Shown piece by piece: positions 1-10,793 of a stretch of DNA of 64,000 nt; position 1 is the stretch's first letter; each line of letters begins with the position of its first letter. This DNA is from Catonia carolina (lineage: Eukaryota > Arthropoda > Insecta > Hemiptera > Achilidae), in the NCBI GenBank assembly GCA_035578175.1, contig JAQMRL010000008.1, positions 67,055,041 through 67,119,040 of the forward strand, written 5' to 3'. The position numbers and the translations under genes were made by a program. A model generated the notes under the pieces. It made no database searches. It saw only the letters and a program-made list of their open reading frames with translations, and had not been told where the DNA came from.

Positions 1-171
1 ATCCATTCTAAACACTAAAATATTGTTACTGATTTTAATCTGCTCACACAAATGCAGAAAATCCAACTCATTCATTACAAATTCTCTAAATAACTTATTT
101 CAGATAGAGGTGAAAAATTTGGCTTATTTTCCTGAAATAATTGAGCAATTTTTGCCTCAACTAATTGAGGC

Positions 172-513
172 AATTTTTAAAAAAAATCGTAGGAGCCGTT
201 TTTGAGAAAATTACAAAAATGTGAATAATGACACGAATAAACTGTACTACTTCCGGTTGACCGATTTTGATGAAATTGTTCGTGTCCGGGTCCTCTAGTA
301 GTATCTAACTTAAGTTTCAAGTTTAAAATTCGTACGATGTTCCATTCTTGAGATATTTTGTTCACACACACACACACAAACATCAATCGCGAAAAACATG
401 TTTTTTGGGGTTTAGGGGGTCTGAAAACGTGCAGATCCGGTGAAAACTCGATTTCGAAAAATCGACATGAAAAGAATACTTTCTTCCTATATATTCATAT
501 AGGCAAGAGAAAG
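172..513 (+). mobile_element. Family A (Helentron-like, non-autonomous), 5'-truncated copy
   Basis: This is the right-hand third of family A. It starts near the conserved block TCGTAGGAGCCG, runs through the (CA)n tract at 361-378 and the TCGATTTCGAAAAATCGA palindrome, and ends with the terminal hairpin CCTATATATTCATATAGG and GGCAAGAGAAAG. The left half is missing. Short open frames across it are chance frames, because the same block recurs in about 20 other places with different frame disruptions. Confidence 0.8.
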
Positions 514-1070
514 CAACAGTTTTCAGAATGTTTTGAAAGAGTAAAATAATAACATTTAAAAGTAATCAGGTATAGTATTTTTAAGGGATAAGTGATCTAA
601 TGAATAGATTGTTTGGAGTAGCGCTATATTATTATTTGTCATTGCAATTAAATTCCAACAAGATTTTACTGAATTTACTTATGATATTTATAAACAAGTT
701 AAAAAAGATATCAAAGTTACTAGGCATTAGGTTTCCATTTTATAACAGGATATTAAAACTAGAGTCTGATTTGACTACATCAGTAGGTACTTGAATCTAT
801 TGAAGGTGGTACTTGAAACGTGTTGAGTATTAATCAATACGTACAAATGGAATAAATTATAATAAATGGGTTTTTAATTTGGTGATAATCAGTGTTTTAA
901 TCGGATTTTAGTTAAGCCCATCGTAACAGTTATAAACTTTTATTAAAATAATAGCTCTTGAAAGAATAATAATACCTAATTATATTAATGGATTAGTGAT
1001 GTAAATACTATACAAACTGATCAATAAATCATCTATCTCTTCTAACGTTTACATCATTAGACACTTTGTT
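514..1070. other. No recognisable feature
   Basis: A+T-rich sequence with only short chance frames. I see no repeat shared with the rest of the window and no coding signal. Confidence 0.5.
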
Positions 1071-1466
1071 TGCCCATAATGGGCAGGTGGAGTGTTAAAT
1101 TATTTGCACTTGATCTGCTTGTTCCAAGGCTACAAAAAAAGTTATGTTTCTTATCACATGGTCACCCAATTATATGACTGAACCATTTAAGAACAGAAGA
1201 GGTAGAAGTGTAAAAGACACTTATCAGAGTTATCTCCTCTGAGAGTAATGAATTTCACTATACAGTCAGACCCTGTGGTGAATGAAGTGAAGGTGTCATT
1301 TGCAGGGTGGAAAGTAAGTGCTTTTCTGAGGGCTTCCCATGCTGATAAGGGTACGTTTCCACTCAGTGAGGAAGGCAAGGTAAACCACCTCACTTTTCAT
1401 TATACTTAGTAAAACCTCTACAGGTTCAAACCAGCCTTTCGGCTGATAACCTAAAAAAACAACACA
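1071..1466 (+). mobile_element. Family B SINE-like retroposon, near full length
   Basis: The copy begins TGCCCATAATGGGCAGGTGG and ends CTTTCGGCTGATAACCTAAA plus an A/C-rich tail. It contains the family landmarks AGAACAGAAGAGGTAGA, CAGACCCTGTGGTGAATGAA, AGTGAGGAAGGCAAGG and AAACCTCTACAGGTTCAAAC. It is about 400 bp with no open frame, as expected of a short non-autonomous element. A target duplication is not obvious here, so the assignment rests on similarity to the copies at 45527 and 57080, which have clean duplications. Confidence 0.8.
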
Positions 1467-4400
1467 CCAAGGTACTTATACTTTTCACAAACACCAAACC
1501 TTTGTTCTCCAAATTGCAGCCAAAGATTTACAACAAAGATCATCGCCACATTATTTCTCTTACCTTCTTATCTAATCAATTATATTACTAACATTACATC
1601 CTTCAATAAATAGTTAAGATAAAAATAAATTCAAAATTAAATAAAAACCATTAGTGGATAAACATAATACCTAATTACTGATAAAAGAGCATATGGTCTC
1701 TGAATGAAATCCTCATATTATACATACGAATAATTTATCCACAATAAAACTGACTTTTAAATTATTTAAACAGCTTTAGAAAATAACACAATCATTTTAA
1801 AAACATATTTCTCTGTACACGCAGTAAATAAATAGATAAAATAACAGATTATGCTTTTTTAAAGGTAAAAATAACATACGTATGATTTATTAACGTACCC
1901 ATTATATTAAGATTCATATTATAATTGTAATATTTATTTTTTAAATTGATAAAAATGTACACTAAAATATTAATCTGTGATAACGTTGAATTTTAAAACG
2001 GACTGCTTAATCAGCTGTCCATTTCATAAGCTAACCAAATAATACTTCATTTATACCAAAATATATAAATCAATACCGAATATTATATATAAAATAATTA
2101 TTACGTACGTCGAACCAATATGACATGTAGATAACTGTATAAAACGAATTTGTGGTAGAATCGATTATAAGGGAGGGTTATCCAATTCTATCAGAAGATC
2201 ACCCCTCACCGAGTAAAACTGATTATAAATCAATTAATTGGAAATTTGATAATTTCTCTTCAGCTACAAAATACCAAACTCGTATAACAATCTCGCTCTT
2301 TAAACAAGCGTTACATGAACGAATTTTACCTTTTCATAAAACGTTAAACATTAATTTAAAATTTACAATTCTGTTGTACAACAAAGAGATAATTTGAAAC
2401 AAGTTAAACATTTTGGCCTGGCAAAAAAAATATCAACCTTTTTAATAATTAATCTAATAAGCAAAATGAACTAATAAAACATTTTAATTAAACCGATTTT
2501 TACTCTGAAACATTGTACGTTCACTTCAAAATTATTCGTTGTAAAACCACTTCACTCTTTGGGACTTAAATTTGAAAATTAAAACCTGAAAATAATCCAT
2601 ACATCTTACCGTTAACAAACATCATTAATTTTTTAAATTTTTAGTATTATTAGAAAATTTTTACAATAATAATTTATTTTGTGTTTTTTTAATATTGTTA
2701 GTAACTGTTTTATTTGTAACCACCCACTTTGATCTATAGATTATGCTGAATTTTCAGCATGAAGCGACATGAATTTGAATCGGCACATCTACTGCTTAAG
2801 TCCCAGCTCCGTGTAGTTGTGAGGTGAAGGGTACGGGTGAGGTATATTGAATGAGTGACGCATGCTGGGAAAACGATTGTTGTATTACTCTGATACAAAA
2901 CATTCGTTCTCAAACTTTCCGTATTTAACATATTTGTTTGTATTTATTACAATTATTTATTAACATGTTTTGATAAAAAAATGGTAAGTTAAATATTATG
3001 ATATTACTATTTCACAAACGATCAAAATTACCAATGGTACAAAAATTACGCACATACTGTTCTCTTTTGAAACCTACATGCAACACAACTTGTACATAAT
3101 TCCATCGAATATCAAACGCTTTCACGACAAATCACACGAATACGAGAACCCCCTGGTGCGTTCACTTTCCACCGTCCATTAACCTGATATTAAAGGATCA
3201 AGAGTCAAATTAATTATAGAACCAAACAAGATAAATTTTATTATTTTTGAATATGAAAATAAGGTTTAAGTTAAGTTTATTCAAGACTATAAAACTAAAT
3301 GCAACAATTATGCGACCCCCATTTGATTCCCGATCAATGGATGGACAAGAAGCAAAAGCAAGACTCCGAGGATAATCTCATAGTGTAACTATAAAACTAA
3401 TTAATTTGAGCTCATAGCTAGTACCTACCTATATAATAAAATATCCAGATTTATATCACAGTGTCATCACTAAATAAATCAATCATTCAAATTAAATTTT
3501 GTAACATTATATTTGTCAATTTTTTACATTTTCATTTTCAATTAAAATCAATTTTTCAATTCAACCTTTGCATTTCATTTATTTATTCATTTAAATTCAT
3601 TACAATTTGAATTTATCAGTTCAAACTTTAAGGAATAAATTTGCTGAATTTTAGCTCTAAATGTTTGGGAATTTAGAGAATTATAGATAAGATAATGTGT
3701 TAGAGCTATAGAAGCTATATAAACGGATTCTTTAGAAGTATTAACTGCCTAATTAAATCCGAAATAAAAGGACTGGACTAGAAATACTACGATCATAAAC
3801 TAACAATATAATTGTTTAAAGTATACAATTTAACCGTTCATAATAATATCAGTAACATTACAATACCATATTATTAAATGAAATTAACGTTAACAATTTT
3901 ATAAAATATTTCTCTATACACTGTCGCTGTAAAGTAGCTACTATATAATAACTCATAAATATTATTGAACAAGACCCTTAAAACAACAAAGTAGCACACA
4001 CAATTATGAACGTAGTTAATCTAGCTGCTAAACTGTAAAAAAATTATATGTTTGCGGTCACAGTGACCCACTAATCTATAATGTACTATTATTTTTTATT
4101 TTATTTCAGAATACTAGTTTTTATAACAATTATACGGTAAACTAGACAACATTATAAAAATAATGTCTTATTACCAGTTTGTTTGTTTTTTTTATTTACT
4201 ACTTTTATGTTTTTCAATGCAGAAGATTCGCTAGGAATGAGGTTTGTGAAGAAAAATTAAAGAGTGGAAAGAGTGGCTTTCAAAAGAAATAAATACGTAC
4301 TAACATAAAGTGAAATAATATCAAAGTTTATATTGTACATTTTAATAGGAACAAAATAACACCACCACTTTGTACCAATTCACCGCTCGTATTCTTTTAA

Positions 4401-4656
4401 CATTTTCAATCTTACATATTAATTTTAAGGTCTTTTAGTTTAATTCTCAAATATAATTTTTCCTATTAAAAATACAAGATTTATCCTTTTTATCTGAATA
4501 TATAAATTGGAATATCTTCACTGACTGACTGACTCGATCATCACAGTCTGTTACAACCCAATCAACTACAGAGCTGAAATTTGACACGTTTATTGTTTAG
4601 GGGTTGACCAAAAGAAAGTGTTCATATTTTGACCTTAAGTGTCTAAGAGGTAAAAA
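1467..4656. other. Mostly unrecognised A+T-rich intergenic DNA
   Basis: I see no supported gene. The longest frame (2152-2397, 81 codons, plus strand) matches no family I know and sits in uniformly A+T-rich DNA, so it is probably fortuitous. Near 4490-4640 the sequence includes ACTGACTGACTGACTC followed by a block resembling simple TE flanks. A similar ACTTACTGACTCACCAC stretch occurs near 23155. Confidence 0.4.
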
Positions 4657-5553
4657 TCTGGCGTGAAACACACGATTTTCTCTTGCCAATGTAAATAATT
4701 AACAATATAACCTAACAATAGTAACAAAACATTAGAAATAAACAAAAAACTAACTCAAAAAACATAACCTTAATTAAATCATGAGTGAAAGATGCAAAAT
4801 GAAATCAACCTCAGTATGGCTAAAAAAACGTAAAATCACTCTTTCATTCTAAACTAGGCTCAGTAGAGAAAATGCTCTAAACAAAGGTTGCAGATCTTTT
4901 AAATTCCTATAAATTTGATTATATTCACTTTTGTCGTAAAATGCATACTACGGCTGAAGTATTTAAAAAATCGATTTCTTACATTTTCGTGAAAAAAAAC
5001 AATAAATCGCTAACTACCGATAAACTAAAAGTTATACGAAAAAATGTTTGGAATAAAAGTTGTAGGATTTTAAATTTTCTACACATTTTATTATATACAT
5101 TTAAAATGCATATTAAAGTCGCAATCTTATTTTTTTTACGAGAAAACAACCTTTACACATGAATTTTAGCAGACAGGGCGCCTACCCTTCTTGTAGAGAA
5201 TAAAAAAATATAATAAATTAGGTGATTTTTTAACAATAACGTAGGAGCCGTTTTTGAGAAAATCGCAAAAAAGTGAAAAATTACACGAATAAACTACTAC
5301 CTCCGGTTGACCAATTTTGATGAAAATATTTGTGTCGTGTCCTCTAGTGGTATCTAACTTAAGTTTCAAGTTTCAACTTTGTACGATGTTTCGTTCATGA
5401 GATATTCTGTTCACACACACACACACCAATCGCTAAAAACATGTTTTTTGGGTTCAGGGGGATTGAGAACGTTAGATTCGGTGAAAACTCGATTTCGAAA
5501 AATCGATATGAAAACAATACTTTCCTTCCTATATATTCATATAGGCAAGAGGA
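4657..5553 (+). mobile_element. Family A (Helentron-like), full-length copy
   Basis: This is one of the cleanest complete copies. The left end is TCTGGCGTGAAACACACG followed by TTTTCTCTTGCC. The right end is CCTATATATTCATATAGG and GCAAGAGG. In order it holds the left subterminal repeat, two diverged internal modules (each with an 'ATAAAAGTTGTAG' hairpin region, spaced about 175 bp), a CATGGCGCC-like block near 5177, the TAGGAGCCGTTTTTGAGAAA block, a (CA)n tract at 5413-5426 and the terminal hairpin. There is no coding capacity, so it would need proteins from an autonomous relative not present here. Confidence 0.85.
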
Positions 5554-6023
5554 AATAAAAATAATATAATTACGACTAATTGCGCCTAAGGAGTAAAAAA
5601 AGAGGTAATTACTCTTATCTGTGTTCACTGAGTGTTGAGAGTAAGTTAAGTGTAAGTGATTAACTGTTTCAATCAGAGACTGTGCCATTGTTCACGTGAT
5701 CGATGACTGCTTGAATACCAATTCACAGTTATATTATTATGGGACATCGTTCAACCCGTATATGCTACAAATAGATTGTTATGTTAATTACACGGAGTTG
5801 CCTGTGAATCTGTACACACGTTTCAAAGCCACGTGCATTACTATAATCTTAGGATGAATAAAGTATACTCGTATACATCAAATTTTAAACTATTATCTCC
5901 ATACTTTCCCAAGGTAAGAAATACAACTTATCATAATAAGCCTGTACTTTAAAAGTAATATTTATTCACCTAGTGATTTTTGCAAATCTTTAAGTAAACG
6001 ATAACATGAGATAAACTTAAAAA
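5554..6023. other. No recognisable feature
   Basis: No repeat or coding signal identified. The overlapping short frames on the minus strand run into family A and are shadows of it. Confidence 0.4.
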
Positions 6024-6054
6024 TCTGGTGTGAAACCCTCACACGACTTTCTCG
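6024..6054 (+). mobile_element. Family A left-end stub
   Basis: Only the terminal TCTGGTGTGAAACCCTCACA, CGACTTTCTC is present before similarity stops at GGAAATCG. That following block (CTCGGAAATCGAAACTAGT) also occurs near 45111, so another element may start here. Confidence 0.6.
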
Positions 6055-6170
6055 GAAATCGAAACTAGTAGAAACGTTTGTTTGATATTTTGAATTCTTC
6101 GAATATGTTCTAATAAATCGAAGAAAGAGTTAAAAGGGTATCGAATAACTACCAGACAGCAGATATAAAA

Positions 6171-6499
6171 ACAATAGTGATTTAGTTAGTACTTGGATTG
6201 TGACAGGAATTAGCGTTGTCGAGCAGTTTCGAAATAGTGTCGTTACGGGACCGGTTTATAAATTACGTTAATAGTGCGTTTGCGTAGAGGTTTTAGCAAG
6301 TGGTTATGGGACAGGTAAATCATTGTTTTGATTTTTAAATGATATCAAGTGAGTCCAGTTTAAGTTTTATAAAATATAATTGAAGTAATTCAATTGTAAT
6401 AACCAATCATATCAATACATAATTGTTATAAATTTTAAAAGAAGTTTGTTTACTATTAATTATAACCAGATCCCGAAAGAACTAGGAATAAGTGTTACA
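6171..6499 (+). mobile_element. Possible LTR remnant
   Basis: A TATAAAA at 6171 is followed at 6199 by TGTGACAG. The block ends with CCCGAAAGAACTAGG, AATAAGTGTTACA at 6499. The same type of end (CCCGAAAC ... AATAAGTGTCACA) closes the solo LTR at 9998-10793. No matching target duplication is visible and the left boundary is uncertain, so this is a weak call based on the shared 3' terminus. Confidence 0.3.
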
Positions 6500-7393
6500 A
6501 TATATAAAAAAATCTATAATAACAATATCTATTTAACAAAAATTTTACAACAGACCTATACCAATTTTGTAATGTATTGCGTATTAAAATTGATAGCAAT
6601 CGCCGACACAAACTAATACATTATTCCTGAATACATTACACTACCCTACATAATAAGATATAAAATAAACTGTTTTTTATGTGCACCAATCTAAATACGG
6701 CATTGCAGAAGACACGGGAACAGACAATACAACACATAAGCAACAATTGAAAAAACCGGACACGAATATTAAAGTCAGCTTCGCTACCTTGTTACTTTTT
6801 TTTTAAAAAAAAACATTGTATAATTGTTTCCCCTCGCTTTATCCATCATATACTGTACAAGTAACAGGTTTATAAAGAGTATTTTTCTTTTTATTCCGAC
6901 CGACATTATTGTAAATGCATTTCCGTTTTTATTATACTATAAATGTAATTTACAATCTTTTATGAAAAGGTAGTTTTAAAAATTCATTAATTAAACAAAA
7001 TTTTAAACCAGACTTTTTCCCTATGTTAAAGAAATATCATACAAAGAAAGAAGAATCCAACAAATATAATATACTGTACAACTAAAATTGAAAAATATGA
7101 AACGGTTCACTCAATGTAAAATTTCTCTGAATTTTTCAATTCAGGATTATTTCTTTGAATTTTTCGATTGTTATACATTAAAATTAAAATCGTACAATAG
7201 TCTCGTTAAATATAAATATTTTTTAGATTAAAACCAATAATTGTCATACAATTCCGAGAGTTGCAGTTGAGATTTCAATTAACTGTTTTTAAATAAACCA
7301 GCAATAGTTCACAGATATAGTACATTACTCAGTACACAAAATACATCACTGCTTTTTCTATACAGAAAAAAAAAATATATATATATATATATT
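6500..7393. other. No recognisable feature
   Basis: A+T-rich, ending in a short (TA)n run just before a family B copy. No coding signal seen. Confidence 0.4.
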
Positions 7394-7790
7394 CTGCCTA
7401 TTAACAGACAGGTGGAGTGTCAAATTATTTACACTCAATCTGTTCGTTGCAGGGCTACAATAAATAGTTCTGCTTCTTATCACATGGTCAGCCAATTAAA
7501 TGACTAAATCATTTAAGAACAGAAGAGGTAGAGGTGTAAATGACACTAATCAGAGTTGTCTCCTCTGAAAGTAATGAATTTCATTATACGGCCAACCCTG
7601 TGGTGAATTAAGTGAAGGTGTCATATGCAGAGTGGAAAATATGTGCTTTTCAGAGGGCCCGGCATCCTGATAAGCGTACTTTTGCACTCAGTGAGGAATG
7701 CAATGGTAAACCACCTCATTCCTCGTTTTACTTAGTAAAACCTCTACAGGTTCAAATCAGGCTTTCGGCTGATGACTTAAACAACATATT
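7394..7790 (+). mobile_element. Family B SINE-like retroposon
   Basis: Complete family landmarks from TGCCTATTAACAGACAGGTG to CTTTCGGCTGATGACTTAAA. A 119-codon frame (7612-7971) runs through the second half of this copy and on into the neighbouring D SINE. Because it crosses two unrelated retroposons it is a chance frame, not a gene. Confidence 0.85.
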
Positions 7791-7809
7791 ACAATATAAG
7801 TTCTTGAAC

Positions 7810-7988
7810 TTATATTCAGCGCAGTTGGTAACGTGTTCGCCTCTCATCAAGCGGTCCTGGGTTCGAATCCCACTCAGGCATGGCATATTTTCATACGTTA
7901 CAAAAAATCATTTCATCCTACACTGCATAAAGTTCCACCCCACCTTCGTCGCTAATGAACGTTGCAGTTGATGCGACGTTTAAAAAAA
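7810..7988 (+). mobile_element. Family D tRNA-derived SINE with 12-bp target duplication
   Basis: The head is tRNA-like: an A-box-like CAGCGCAGTTGG near 7816 and a B box GGGTTCGAATCC near 7859, spaced as in tRNA genes. The body ends CGCTAATGAACGTTGCAGTT, GATGCGACGTTTAAAAAAAA. Direct repeats AAGTTCTTGAAC flank it at 7798-7809 and 7989-8000. It is not a functional tRNA gene: the acceptor stem does not close and the element continues more than 100 bp past the B box. A second, minus-strand member lies at 62881-63057 and shares the 3' tail. Confidence 0.9.
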
Positions 7989-8000
7989 AAGTTCTTGAAC

Positions 8001-8499
8001 ACCAGTACATAATTTAAGTTATTATTATTAGAGAACACTATAATAATTTAAAAAAGATTCATTTCCCCGTATCAATATTTGAAAGCAGAGTATGTTGTTA
8101 GAAGGATCCTGCAGGCCACCATATTTTGACTTGGTGACAGATTGCATAAGCGCATAACAACAGAATGTGTATTTGTTTTACCATATGTTTACATTTTCAT
8201 TATGTTATTCTGGAAGTGTTAATGTACATAGATGTTCCACCTACCTGCAATACGCAAATAACATCATCTGTCACTATTTAAACACAGGGATTTCTGAATC
8301 GGTTACTGTTGTTAGCCTCAAGTAAACGAGGAAAGTTTACTGGTTACGTATTTTTATAAGTAAATATAGCTACTGTTTCACAATAACATTTGAGTTTACA
8401 GAGTGTCTGCACGTAAGAACCCAAATAAAAACCATTAAAACATCTGACGGCACTTGATGCAAATAAAATAAACTACAATCTCTATATTTATTTATCATT
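8001..8499. other. No recognisable feature
   Basis: No shared repeat or coding evidence seen between the D SINE and the next family B copy. Confidence 0.4.
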
Positions 8500-8511
8500 A
8501 AGTGATTATCC

Positions 8512-8902
8512 TTGCCCATAACAGACAGGTGGAATGTCAAATTATTTACACTCAATCTGTTCGTTGCAGGGCTAAAATAAATAGTACTGTTTCTTATCAA
8601 ATGGGCAGCTAATTAAATGACTGAATCATTTAAAAAAAGATTATGTAGAGGTGTAATACACTAATCAGAGTTATCTCCTCTGAAAGTAATGAATTTCATT
8701 ATACAGCCAGACCCTGCGGCGAATGAAGTGAAGGTGTCATTTGCAAGGTGGAAAATATGTGCTTTTTAGAGGGCCCTGGCATGCTGATAAGGGTACTTTT
8801 CCACTCAGTGAGGAATGCAATGGTAAACCACCTCACCCCTCGTTTCACTTACTAAAATCTCTACAGGTTCAAACCAGCCTTTCGGCTGATGACCTAAACT
8901 AC
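8512..8902 (+). mobile_element. Family B retroposon flanked by 12-bp target duplication
   Basis: Starts TTGCCCATAACAGACAGG and ends CTGATGACCTAAACTAC. It is flanked by AAGTGATTATCC (8500-8511) and AAGTAATTATCC (8903-8914), a 12-bp duplication with one mismatch. It stands immediately upstream of another B copy in the same orientation. The duplicated target appears to be the head of that second copy, so this one inserted later. Confidence 0.85.
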
Positions 8903-8914
8903 AAGTAATTATCC

Positions 8915-9296
8915 ATAACAGTCAGATGGAATGTTAAGTTATTTGCACTCGATCTGTTAGTTCCACAGCTACAAAATATAGTTTTGTTTCTTATCACATG
9001 GTCAGCCAATTGACTAAAGTAATTAAAAAAAGAATATGTAGAGGTGTAAAAGACACTAGTCACAGTTATCTCCTCTGAAAGTAATGAATTTCATCATTAT
9101 ACAGCCAGATTCTATCGCGAATGAAGTGAAGGTCTCATTTGCATGGTGGAAAACATGTGCTTTTCAAAAGTCCCTGGCATGCTGATAAGCATATCTTTCC
9201 ACTCAGTGAGGAAGGTAGGGTAAACCTCCACACTCCTCGTTTTACTTAGTAAAGACTCGAGATTCAAATCAGTCTTTCGGCTGGTGACCTAAACAA
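8915..9296 (+). mobile_element. Family B retroposon, second of a tandem pair
   Basis: Begins at ATAACAGTCAGATGG, within the normal head of the family, and ends GGCTGGTGACCTAAACAAA. All internal landmarks are present with more substitutions than the upstream copy, which fits it being older. Confidence 0.8.
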
Positions 9297-9470
9297 ACTC
9301 CTTACAAATGACGTGATATAACTTCTGAGATCATACTCCGGATACCACTTTTCTAGAAGAAAATTACTGGAATGATAACCGGATTAACGGTTGAACGAGG
9401 GAAGACAGAATTGGAAATTGTGATACCAGGAAACAGTAGAGAACAGAACTAAATGCTTTCAATTTGAATA

Positions 9471-9608
9471 GGAAGATTGCAGAATATCGAAATCAATGGA
9501 GGGAACACGTAGACAGAATACATAAAGAAAGGATCCTGCTCTATGTTTTGCGATACAGACCTGAGGGGAGAAGAGATGTTGGGAAGCCACGCAAAAGATG
9601 GCAATAAT
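9471..9608 (+). pseudogene. LINE (non-LTR retrotransposon) ORF2 C-terminal tail
   Basis: One frame reads RKIAEYRNQWREHVDRIH, then RPEGRRDVGKPRKRWQ and a stop. The pattern YR..W..H..R followed by GRR.VG(R/K)P.KRW is the cysteine-poor tail that follows the reverse transcriptase in many insect LINEs. Upstream sequence is frame-broken and the RT catalytic core is absent. It is 3' debris of a reverse-transcribed element, not a host gene. The exact LINE clade cannot be set from the tail alone. Confidence 0.7.
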
Positions 9609-9694
9609 TCAATGTTGGTCGCTGTTGTGAATCGGAATAGGCGGGAGCCTAATCCTTGATTGTAAGAAGAAGAGGAACGAGTTGCAGACGGTAA

Positions 9695-9780
9695 GTGAAT
9701 CAAAGAATCGAGATAGAATTCTAAAACGGGTTCTGGAATGCAAGTCTAGGGGAAAAAGAAGCCTTGTAAGACCACTACAA
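9695..9780 (+). pseudogene. Second LINE C-terminal tail fragment
   Basis: A short frame reads NRDRILKRVLECKSRGKRSL then VRPLQRC, matching the same R(I/L)..(K)..L...GKRS.GRP..RW tail type as the block just upstream. It is likely the end of a different LINE copy abutting the first. Confidence 0.5.
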
Positions 9781-9997
9781 CGATGTAAATAATTTATTTC
9801 ATTAACACAGGTTTCTGATTATAAAAACTATTTAGATTTCAAAACAGGCTAAGAGACTGATGAAGTGAAAAAGAGAAGAATATTAATACCCAGGTGTTAA
9901 TTATATTAATTAAAAAATCTGGTGTGAAACTCTCACACGACTTTCTCTTGTTAATGCAAATAATGAACAATATAACCTAACACTAGTAATAAAATAT

Positions 9998-10793
9998 TGT
10001 GACAGATTGAATTAAAAAGATTTTTCTCGAAGGCTCCAGAAATCCATTCATAGAAATAGTTAAGAAATAATAATAGTAATAACAAGAAAAAATAATAAAG
10101 ACATAATAAAATAACAATACACAATAAGACCAGTTTTGTAAATGACAGTTGTAACCATAAAAGTGTGTCTATTCATTCATAAGGGTTGTAATAACCATCA
10201 TAAAGTTTAGGTATTGTGTACAGCTATTATGAGGGAGGTAGGTTGTTTACGTTTTCTATTTACAAAAGACTTTTCTTGACCTATTAACAAGATTTTTCTA
10301 GCATTCATAAATAAAGAGTTATTTTTGTACTTGAGTAGATTTCACTACTTTATTCTGGAACAATCTTTATGAATAAGTAGGTATAAAAAGAGACCCCCGA
10401 GTGCGGTCAGTCAGTATTCGTGTGATCTTTGCCGTTTGATTGTCGAGGTGCGTAAACAGATTACGTATCCGTGTAAGATTGTTATACCGTCTCTTTGTTG
10501 TGTGTGTATTGGGTAAAGTTAATGTGTAGTTTTGTGAATTCAGTTTGTGTTGAATGTTAGTGTAAGCTATAAAAGCGATTGTAAGTAGGCTAAGTAAGTT
10601 ATTAAGTTGTTTATTGTTTGTTATTTATTTTAAGTGAATTATTTAATCATTTATTGTATTTCTTAATTATAATTAGTTGAATTATTTATTTTGTGATCTT
10701 TTAGTCTAATAAATATTCGTAATGTGTAAACTTTAGCGTATTAATTATTTAATAACCTAGATCCCGAAACGGACCTTAGCAATAAGTGTCACA
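9998..10793 (+). mobile_element. Solo LTR (796 bp) with 4-bp target duplication
   Basis: Begins TGTGACAG and ends TGTCACA, giving TG...CA ends with a 7-bp inverted repeat. It is flanked by ATAT at 9994-9997 and 10794-10797. It holds a TATA box, an arthropod-type initiator and, near the 3' end, AATAAA (10708-10713). No internal retroviral-type genes lie beside it, so it is a solo LTR left by recombination. The 4-bp duplication fits a Ty3/gypsy-type element, which is an inference. Confidence 0.8.
10382..10415 (+). promoter_or_regulatory. LTR core promoter: TATA box plus TCAGT initiator
   Basis: TATAAAA at 10382-10388 is followed about 25 bp later by overlapping TCAGT initiators (10407-10415) in GCGGTCAGTCAGTATTC. 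This is the usual arthropod RNA polymerase II core arrangement and would mark the U3/R boundary of the solo LTR. Confidence 0.6.

Noticed and set aside
2152..2397. 81-codon plus frame
   Set aside because: No family recognised. Composition follows the A+T-rich surroundings and there is no splice or promoter context.
7816..7885. tRNA gene
   Set aside because: A and B boxes are present but no acceptor stem closes, and the unit continues into a SINE body with flanking duplications.
7612..7971. 119-codon plus-strand frame
   Set aside because: It crosses from a family B retroposon into a tRNA-derived SINE with its own target duplication, so it cannot be a conserved gene.
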